The translations under genes were made by a program, and so were the position numbers. A stretch of DNA of 64,000 nucleotides from Acidimicrobiia bacterium (GTDB lineage Bacteria; Acidobacteriota; Terriglobia; Bryobacterales; Bryobacteraceae): the NCBI GenBank assembly GCA_016871315.1, contig VFZE01000017.1:1-64000 (forward strand), in the 5' to 3' direction. The notes beneath the pieces are model-generated. The model did no database searches and was not told the DNA's origin. It saw only the letters and a program-made list of their open reading frames with translations. Positions 58,465 to 64,000 of this stretch are shown here, one piece after another. How positions within the stretch are numbered: the stretch's first letter is position 1; each line of letters begins with the position of its first letter.

Positions 58465-59253
58465 ATGACTCCCACCAAAGCCCGCATCCACTTCGGCTAC
58501 GTGCCCGAACCGGAACTGGACGCCCTCGCCGAACCCGCGCACTTCCTAGACACGCTCCCCTCCAGTTACACGGTCAACCTTAACTACATGCCTCTGCCTG
58601 GTGAGCAGGGCGGCCCCGGCCATATCGGCGCACCCGCTAGTTGCGCCGCCTGGTCGTTCTTGTACGGCGTCGCCACATACATGGGCGCACAGAAGGGCGG
58701 CTTCCCCGTTGTCGATGCCGCCAACCAGGTAAGCCCCGCCTACCTCTACGTCAAGCAGCGCGCCGCGGGCAAGGGCATTCCTCCCTGCAAGGGCTCCGCC
58801 TTCGCCTTCTACATTCAGGCGCTCCAGAACGAAGGCAGCCCGAACTGCGAAACCGCGCCTTACTATAACGACTGCACGCAGCTAACCAACGCCTACAAGA
58901 ACGCCACCTGCCCCTCCGACACCAGGTTCAACATCACCCAGACCAAAGTCGTCCCCACCGCGGATTTCGATTCCATCCGTCAAGTGCTGGCCAGTGATCG
59001 TCCGCTCGCCTGGTGCACCGGCCTTTACTCCGATTTCATCCACTACGACGGCTCTCCGCCCATCTACACAGGCAACGGCGTCCTCACGAAGATGGTCCAC
59101 TGCATGGTGCTGCTCGGCTACGATGACAGCAAGGAGGCCGTTTACATCCAGAACAGTTTCGGCCCCGGTTGGGGCGCCGGCGGCAGAGCCTGGATCGCGT
59201 ACGATACGTTCCAGAAACTGGCTAAGGGTTCGGCCCTTTATGTTGTCGCCTGA
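58465..59253 (+). CDS. Papain-like (C1-family) cysteine peptidase
   Basis: 262 residues. The catalytic triad is recognisable: Cys60 in GAPASCAAWSFLYG, His212 in MVHCMVLLGYDD and Asn230 in YIQNSFGPGWGAGG, the order and spacing of C1A peptidases. There is no signal peptide and no clear inhibitory propeptide; ATG at 58465 is the first start after the GH28 remnant. Eight cysteines suggest disulfides, so export by another route is possible. Cysteine rather than glutamine-glycine context (GAPAS instead of QGxCGS) is unusual. Confidence 0.85.
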   Translation: MTPTKARIHFGYVPEPELDALAEPAHFLDTLPSSYTVNLNYMPLPGEQGGPGHIGAPASCAAWSFLYGVATYMGAQKGGFPVVDAANQVSPAYLYVKQRAAGKGIPPCKGSAFAFYIQALQNEGSPNCETAPYYNDCTQLTNAYKNATCPSDTRFNITQTKVVPTADFDSIRQVLASDRPLAWCTGLYSDFIHYDGSPPIYTGNGVLTKMVHCMVLLGYDDSKEAVYIQNSFGPGWGAGGRAWIAYDTFQKLAKGSALYVVA

Positions 59254-59270
59254 GCCGCCATTGCACGGGG

Positions 59271-59276
59271 TATAAT
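59271..59276 (+). promoter_or_regulatory. Perfect TATAAT -10 element for the kinase gene
   Basis: TATAAT is 19 bases before ATG 59295, predicting a leader of about 12 bases. No good -35 at the usual spacing; TTGCAC at 59261 is too close. Confidence 0.45.
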
Positions 59277-59294
59277 TGGTCGGACTTTCCGGCC

Positions 59295-61880
59295 ATGCCG
59301 CACTTCTCGCCCGGCGATCACCTCGGACCCTACGAGGTGATTTCCTTGCTGGGCACCGGAGGGATGGGCGAAGTTTACAAAGCCCAGGACCAGCGCCTCA
59401 GGCGCATGGTCGCGCTGAAGGTGCTCTCCCGCGGCCACGCGCACGACTCCGAGGCCCGGCAGCGCTTCCTCCGCGAGGCCCGTATCCTCTCCGCGCTTCA
59501 ACACCCCAACATCATGGCCATCTACGACCTGCTCGCCGTCGATGGCGCCGACATCATCGTCACCGAGTTGCTCGAAGGCCAGACGCTCGAAAAACTCCTG
59601 GAAGCACATCCTGCGGGGTTTCCTCCAGACCGCGTCAAGGACTACGCCCTGCAGATCGCCGCTGCCCTCCACAAAGCCCACTCCAGCGGCGTCCTCCACC
59701 GCGACCTCAAGCCCTCCAACATCATGGTCTCCGCCGAGCATCATGTGAAGGTGCTCGATTTCGGCCTCGCCAAATTCGCCGCCCCACCGGTCGAGGATCA
59801 GGTCACCCTCACCAATTATCTGGCAACACGCGCGGGAACCATGCTCGGCACTTCCGCCTACATGTCGCCGGAACAGGCGCAGGGCGAGGAGATCGACGAG
59901 CGCAGCGACATGTTCAGCTTCGGCGCCGTTCTCTATGAAATGGTCACCGGCCGCCGCGCCTTCTATCGAGGCAACCTTGCCTCCACGCTCGCCGCCGTGC
60001 TGCGCGATGAGCCCGAGCCACCCAGCCCCGCCGCCGGCAATCTCGCCACCGTCATTCACCGCTGCCTGCGCAAGCCTGCCTCCGAGCGCTACCCTTCCGT
60101 AAGCGCGCTCATGGATTCACTCCGCCACGGCGATTCCGGCTCCCTCGCCGCGCCCCCAACGGCCACCGCCCAGCCCCGGCTGCCCCGCCGCCAGGCTATC
60201 TTCATCGCCGCCGGACTTCTTGCCGGGCTCATCCCGCTGGCATGGATCTACCGGCCGCAACCCCCCGCCGCCAAGACCGCAACAGCGCCTGTCACCACCG
60301 ACGGGAAGCCGAAGATCTTTCCCTCCATCTCTCCGGACGGCAACCTCGTTGCCTACCTCGACGGCGTCGAAGGTGCCGGGCAACTAACCCTCACCGTCCG
60401 CCCCGTAGAGCCCGGCCGTGCCATCGCTCTGACTGATCGGCCCGTTCCCGCCCAACGGCCTGCTTGGTCGCCCGACGGAAAAACGCTGGCCTTTGCGCGC
60501 GCCGGCGCCGCCGTCCGCGGCATTTATGTCGTGCCCGCCCTGGGCGGCCCAGAGCGTCAGATCCTGAAAACAGATATGGCAGTGGCGGGCCTGGACTGGT
60601 CACCAGACGGCAAAGCTCTGGCGGTTTCCCTGGGCGATAGGAACCACGCCGACGCTATCTGGCTGGTCGACCCGGAAACGCGCGAACAGCGTCTGCTCAC
60701 ACACCCGCCGGCGGGCTCTTTGGGCGACTCCGCGCCGGTCTTTTCTCCCGATGGAAGGCAGCTTGCCTTCATTCGCCGCTTCGGCGTTGCTTCCAGCGAC
60801 ATTTTCCTCATCCTCCTTAGCGGCGGAGAGCCGCGCCGGCTGACCAAGGAGACCCATGCGCTTTTCGGGGTCAGCTGGACCCGCGATGGCCGCAGCTTGG
60901 TCTTCAGCTCCCGGCGCTCCATGCCACCGAGACTGTGGCGCATTCCCGCTGCGGGCGGCGAGCCGCAGCTTGTCGCCGAAGCCAGTGAAGGAAGCATGCA
61001 TCCCCATGTGGCGCGCAACACCGGCCGCTTGGTTTACCTTAACCGCCTGCGTGACCTCAACCTCTGGCGCGCCGATCTCGACCCCAGCGGCCGCGCCGTG
61101 GGCGCTCCGCGATCCTTCATCGCCTCCACCTACGTCGAGTCCACTGCCGCCTTTTCCCCTGACGGCAAGCTCGTCGCCTTCGACTCCCAGCGCAGCGGCC
61201 ATGCCGAAATCTGGCTCGCCGATGCCGATGGAGTCAATCCCGTCCAACTGACGAAGTTCAACGGCCCTCACGCGGCTCATCCCAGTTTCTCGCCCGACGG
61301 CAACTGGATCGCTCTCGACTCCCGCGTTCAGGGCCAGGCCGACATCTATGTCATCGCGCGTACGGGAGGCCAACCGCGCCGCCTCACCTCCTCCCCCGCC
61401 GACGAGGTCATGCCATGGTGGTCACGCGACGGGAATTGGATCTATTACACGCTGCGCAAGGACGGCGTCGGCATCCACAAGATTCCCGCCGGCGGCGGTC
61501 CGGCGGTGTTCGTCACCGAAGGGATCAATCCGCGGGAATCACCGGATGGGCGTTTTCTCTACTATCTGAAGAATCAGGGCAATTACATCTGGCGCCGCCC
61601 CACCGCCGGGGGCGCAGAGGAAAGCATCGCCGGCCCCGTCGGCGCCGGCGTCACCAGGCTTTGGACTATCGGTCCGGCCGGCATCTATTACTTCACCTCC
61701 CAGCACGAGTTGTCCGCGCTCCTGTTCGCCAAACCCAAGCCGGAGTTAATTCTCAGGATCACCGTGCCGGCGCCGACGGAAGCCGGCTCGCTCGCGATCT
61801 CCCCGGACGGCCGCGCGTTGCTCTATCCGCAGATGGACCAGTTTCAGACCGACATCTCGATGGTGGATAATTACCGTTGA
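59295..61880 (+). CDS. Ser/Thr protein kinase with C-terminal PD40/TolB-like propeller
   Basis: 861 residues. Kinase domain ~12-270: GTGGMGEVYKA glycine loop, catalytic Lys42 (ALKVL), HRDLKPSN with Asp137, DFGLAKF, and STSAYMSPEQ-like activation segment (GTSAYMSPEQAQGE). One membrane helix near 297-318 (AIFIAAGLLAGLIPLAWIY). The C-terminal ~530 residues outside the membrane carry PD40 repeats (FSPDGRQLAF, WSPDGKTLAF, FSPDGNWIAL), a sensor propeller common in Acidobacteria. Possible partners include the FHA-domain activator at 51-53 kb. Two bases later begins the rhodanese-like gene. Confidence 0.93.
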   Translation: MPHFSPGDHLGPYEVISLLGTGGMGEVYKAQDQRLRRMVALKVLSRGHAHDSEARQRFLREARILSALQHPNIMAIYDLLAVDGADIIVTELLEGQTLEKLLEAHPAGFPPDRVKDYALQIAAALHKAHSSGVLHRDLKPSNIMVSAEHHVKVLDFGLAKFAAPPVEDQVTLTNYLATRAGTMLGTSAYMSPEQAQGEEIDERSDMFSFGAVLYEMVTGRRAFYRGNLASTLAAVLRDEPEPPSPAAGNLATVIHRCLRKPASERYPSVSALMDSLRHGDSGSLAAPPTATAQPRLPRRQAIFIAAGLLAGLIPLAWIYRPQPPAAKTATAPVTTDGKPKIFPSISPDGNLVAYLDGVEGAGQLTLTVRPVEPGRAIALTDRPVPAQRPAWSPDGKTLAFARAGAAVRGIYVVPALGGPERQILKTDMAVAGLDWSPDGKALAVSLGDRNHADAIWLVDPETREQRLLTHPPAGSLGDSAPVFSPDGRQLAFIRRFGVASSDIFLILLSGGEPRRLTKETHALFGVSWTRDGRSLVFSSRRSMPPRLWRIPAAGGEPQLVAEASEGSMHPHVARNTGRLVYLNRLRDLNLWRADLDPSGRAVGAPRSFIASTYVESTAAFSPDGKLVAFDSQRSGHAEIWLADADGVNPVQLTKFNGPHAAHPSFSPDGNWIALDSRVQGQADIYVIARTGGQPRRLTSSPADEVMPWWSRDGNWIYYTLRKDGVGIHKIPAGGGPAVFVTEGINPRESPDGRFLYYLKNQGNYIWRRPTAGGAEESIAGPVGAGVTRLWTIGPAGIYYFTSQHELSALLFAKPKPELILRITVPAPTEAGSLAISPDGRALLYPQMDQFQTDISMVDNYR

Positions 61881-61881
61881 G

Positions 61882-62178
61882 ATGAAGTTTCTTGATGATT
61901 TGCCCCTCCGTGCCAACATAGCTGAGACACCTTCCCCGGCCGTAATTACTGAGCAGGGCGAGAAGATCCCCGGCGCAAAGTGGATCGAACGAAGCAACGT
62001 CACCCAGGAGGCCCGGCCGAAGGGCCGTTTCGTTCTGTACTGTAATTGAACCAAGGAAGCTACCAGCGCCAGGCTGGCGCGGAAATTGATCGAAGCGGGA
62101 GCGCGTGAGGTCCTGCCGCTGGAGGGCGGTTTCGTCAAATGGAAGAGGCTTGGTTACCCTGTCGAGCCCGCCTACTGA
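61882..62178 (+). CDS. Rhodanese-like protein with in-frame TGA in the active-site loop (candidate selenoprotein)
   Basis: ATG 61882 starts one base after the kinase stop. The frame encodes 98 residues if TGA at 62047-62049 (codon 56) is read through. Before it: GEKIPGAKWIE and FVLYCN; after it: TKEATSARLARKLIEAGA and VLPLEGGFVKWKRLGYPVEP, both diagnostic of a single-domain rhodanese (sulfurtransferase). The first loop Cys is Cys54; TGA takes the place of the second Cys found in many YCxC-type relatives. A 6-bp GCGCCA/TGGCGC hairpin with loop GGC lies 22 bases after the TGA, within bacterial SECIS limits. The frame is otherwise intact over 98 codons. A plain nonsense mutation is the alternative. 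Confidence 0.6.
62047..62080 (+). promoter_or_regulatory. Candidate UGA-Sec codon and bacterial SECIS hairpin
   Basis: TGA at 62047-62049; hairpin stem 62066-62071 with 62075-62080 and apical loop GGC at 62072-62074, starting with G as required for SelB recognition in the known model. The stem is short and GC-rich, so chance formation cannot be excluded. Confidence 0.35.
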
Positions 62179-62243
62179 CCGGCTACTCCACCGGGACCCG
62201 GCACCGAAGCCTCGCAGCGCACAATCCATTGAACAGAAGCAGG

Positions 62244-63176
62244 TTATGTGCGCATTGGGTTTGTATAAGAGTTCCTGTCCTCGCGCGTGTGTTCATGGAA
62301 GAGCCCCAGAGCGTGGCCGATCTCGTGGATTGCGGCGCCCGTGGAGCAGTTGTCTCCGATGTTGATCGTTTGCGCCGCCTGCCCGATGTAGCCAACATAA
62401 GAGGAACAGTTGTTCGGGTTGGATGGCTTCAGGAAATGGGCGTAATTGGTCTGGTTGGTTCGCTCCACCAACTGGATCACTCCCCCAAGGCGGGAATTCC
62501 AATGCTGAATCGCCGAGGTGACCCGCGCCTGGTTCGGCATCGCGGGATCGATCGTGTAAGACATCACGCCGCCCGGCCATCGGTAGAGCGTGCTCGTCAG
62601 CCCCATGCTTTCGCGCCGACCCTTGTCAGTGCCTATCGGCAGCTGCAGATCCTCGACACGGCCCAAGAGCATGTCTCCTGCGATCACCGCCACTCCGTTG
62701 CGCACCACATAACCCACCGGAGAACCGCGGAAAATCGCTGTTCCCGTGGTTCCTTCCAACTCCGGCCTGCCGGTAGTGTCCGGCGCGGCCTCCTGCCGCA
62801 TCTTCTGCAATCCCGTCTCGTTCAAGTGGCGGACCGCCGCCAGATGAAAGGGCATGTCGGTTGGTTCTTCCTCCTCCGTCAACAGCTCAATCAGAGCCTG
62901 ACTTCCGGCCACGGCCACCGACCAGAATTCACCTGTTCCCACCGGACCGGCGCCGTCGTAGCTGCCGCGCAGCGCGTACGGCTCTCCTAGCGCATCCAAC
63001 TCCCAAATCAGCAGCTTGGCGCCCTCGGCAATGCGAACATCCTGGAAGAAGAACTGCAGGCCTTGCGCGCCGGGACTGGAAACGCGCAGGGTGAGGACCC
63101 ATAGGCCGTCACGAACGCCGATGCCGGCCATCTCCTTGATCTCGGCTACGGTCTCAAGATGAGCCCGCGCGCACAT
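62244..63176 (-). CDS. Astacin-like (M12A) metallopeptidase, truncated at both ends
   Basis: 310 residues from ATG 63176. An N-terminal prodomain-like part (LWVLTLRVSSPGAQGLQFF) is followed by the catalytic domain up to HEIGHALGLFHEHTR, the complete zinc motif of astacins. The protein ends 10 residues later: the rest of the catalytic domain, including the Met-turn, is missing. At the N-terminus no signal peptide remains, because the frame's upstream part is the TetR-side palindrome. It is therefore a decayed or inactive protease that once was secreted. It follows the TetR gene on the same strand. Confidence 0.75.
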   Translation of the reverse strand: MCARAHLETVAEIKEMAGIGVRDGLWVLTLRVSSPGAQGLQFFFQDVRIAEGAKLLIWELDALGEPYALRGSYDGAGPVGTGEFWSVAVAGSQALIELLTEEEEPTDMPFHLAAVRHLNETGLQKMRQEAAPDTTGRPELEGTTGTAIFRGSPVGYVVRNGVAVIAGDMLLGRVEDLQLPIGTDKGRRESMGLTSTLYRWPGGVMSYTIDPAMPNQARVTSAIQHWNSRLGGVIQLVERTNQTNYAHFLKPSNPNNCSSYVGYIGQAAQTINIGDNCSTGAAIHEIGHALGLFHEHTREDRNSYTNPMRT

Positions 63177-63183
63177 CCCCGTT

Positions 63184-63214
63184 ACCCGACAAGTTGTCCG
63201 ACAACTTGTCGGGT
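63184..63214. promoter_or_regulatory. 31-base palindrome between TetR regulator and protease
   Basis: Arms 63184-63197 and 63201-63214 are perfect 14-bp complements around CCG. Each arm contains its own palindrome, GACAAGTTGTC and GACAACTTGTC, so the element is two tandem GACAA-s-TTGTC half-site pairs. It starts 4 bases after the TetR stop and 8 bases before the protease ATG. It fits a TetR-type operator controlling the protease gene; a transcriptional terminator is less likely because no T-run follows. Confidence 0.5.
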
Positions 63215-63217
63215 TAC

Positions 63218-63781
63218 TCACCTGCCCACGGCCCGGATCAGGGCCTCCACCGTTCGATCCACGAACAGCTGCGGCATTCTGCCGCCGTGCGCCCCCAGCT
63301 TCTCGAAGATCGCTATGCCCTGCATGGATGACATGACGAGTAATGCGGCGGCGGGGGCATCCTCGACCTGGTTGACCCGGAAAAACTCCATCATGTCTCC
63401 GCGCAAGCGCACCATCCCGGATTGCGGATGCCTTTCGGCGAACTCCTCAAACTGGAAATCCGGATGCGACATCAGCGGCACCAGCACAGGCAGCGCGGCC
63501 CGGAAATAGTCGAGCAACGCCATGCTCACGCGGCGTAGCTGCGCCGGAAACTCCGTGCGCCGCGCAGCTTTCCCAAGCAACTTCTCCAGCCCCGCCTCTG
63601 GAGGAGACATGGCCGCGAAGAAAAGCTCCGCCTTGGTCCGGTAGCGCTGGAACAGGAGCCCTTCGGAAACCTTCGCCCGCCGCGCGATCTCGCGCGCCGG
63701 CGCGCCTAACCCCTTCTCCACGAATACCTCGCGCGCCGCCTTCAACAGCCGCGTATCCGGGATCTCTTTCTTTCTCGCCAC
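63218..63781 (-). CDS. TetR/AcrR-family transcriptional regulator
   Basis: 187 residues. N-terminal TetR HTH: RLLKAAREVFVEKGLGAPAR then EIARRAKVSEGLLFQRYRTK, where SEGLLFQRY takes the recognition helix position. The C-terminal helical ligand domain is not assignable. GTG at 63781 is chosen because it lies directly before the HTH; the longer frame adds an arginine-rich stretch that overlaps the upstream gene. It probably regulates itself or the adjacent protease through the palindrome that starts 4 bases after its stop. Confidence 0.9.
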   Translation of the reverse strand: MARKKEIPDTRLLKAAREVFVEKGLGAPAREIARRAKVSEGLLFQRYRTKAELFFAAMSPPEAGLEKLLGKAARRTEFPAQLRRVSMALLDYFRAALPVLVPLMSHPDFQFEEFAERHPQSGMVRLRGDMMEFFRVNQVEDAPAAALLVMSSMQGIAIFEKLGAHGGRMPQLFVDRTVEALIRAVGR

Positions 63782-63794
63782 GGATCTTCGAGTC

Positions 63795-64000
63795 TCACCT
63801 CTTCCGGCACAGAATGTACAGCGTTCCCGGCTGCGTCCCGCGTTCCACCACCTCCAAGCCCGCCTCCTCGAACCGGCTTCTCCAGCGCTGTTCCGCGCTG
63901 CTCCGGCCATAGTAAAGATGGCCGTGCAGGAACGGATAGGCCACCCGCACCCACATGTCCCGGTGAATGGTCAGAAACAGAAGTTGGCCTCCCGGCTTCA
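63795..64000 (-). CDS. C-terminal part of a SAM-dependent methyltransferase (cut by window edge)
   Basis: The frame enters from the right edge and ends with TGA at 63795-63797. It reads KPGGQLLFLTIHRD, then FEEAGLEVVERGTQPGTLYI, the strand-4 to strand-7 region of a class I methyltransferase (LKPGG...L, followed by the final G-strand). About 67 codons are visible; the rest and the start are outside. It is 13 bases upstream of the TetR gene on the same strand, so the two probably share a transcript. Substrate unknown. Confidence 0.75.
   Translation of the reverse strand, partial: KPGGQLLFLTIHRDMWVRVAYPFLHGHLYYGRSSAEQRWRSRFEEAGLEVVERGTQPGTLYILCRKR

Overview
The window is 64 kb of GC-rich bacterial chromosome, most consistent with a soil Acidobacteriota of the Bryobacterales/Solibacter type. 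This is inferred from gene content: an Oar-like TonB barrel without a classical plug, a Ser/Thr kinase fused to a PD40-type propeller, a TIGR03790-family secreted protein, NIPSNAP and ThuA-type proteins, Tat-exported sugar isomerases, and many secreted hydrolases. No rRNA, intact tRNA, CRISPR array, transposase or phage gene was seen.

Layout. 0-1.8 kb: two overlapping unknown genes and a gene-poor stretch. 1.8-9.8 kb: endonuclease IV and an aldehyde dehydrogenase (minus), a penicillin acylase (plus), a damaged sigma/anti-sigma operon, and a large secreted propeller + PHP-like protein coupled to a small coiled-coil protein. 9.9-17.9 kb: a TadZ/CpaE-like ATPase, a minus-strand run of GH63-like glucosidase, Aas-like acyltransferase/acyl-ACP synthetase and an MFS transporter, and a SprA-related protein. 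18-28.6 kb: a ThuA-TonB-barrel fusion, a FtsX-type ABC exporter pair, an acetyltransferase, an enolase-superfamily protein, a VTT membrane protein, DNA ligase A and a lipid kinase. 28.6-48 kb: mostly central and sugar-acid metabolism (UxaC, OtnC/OtnK, acyl-CoA ligase, CoA transferase, aminotransferase, amidase, amidohydrolase), plus an MBL hydrolase, RfbD, a PilZ protein and a LysR regulator. 48-64 kb: secreted and regulatory genes (cytochrome c, TIGR03790, Tat isomerase, FHA-GAF-sigma54 activator, tandem MBL protein, ThuA fusion, papain-like peptidase, PD40 kinase, a rhodanese-like gene with an in-frame TGA, a truncated astacin-like protease, a TetR regulator, and the end of a methyltransferase).

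Genes are tightly packed: many neighbours overlap by 1-17 bases, and convergent pairs share stop regions. Several start codons sit only 7-20 bases after a TATAAT-like hexamer, which suggests leaderless or short-leader mRNAs. The window also holds a surprising amount of decay: a sigma factor joined in frame to an anti-sigma tail, a GntR regulator without its DNA-binding domain, a response-regulator stub, a GH28 gene with its catalytic core deleted, and an astacin-like gene cut at both ends.

The most interesting candidates are (1) the rhodanese-like gene at 61882-62178, whose TGA falls in the active-site loop and is followed at bacterial SECIS distance by a G-starting hairpin, making it either a selenoprotein or a nonsense mutant, and (2) the ThuA-TonB-barrel fusion at 17956-21330.
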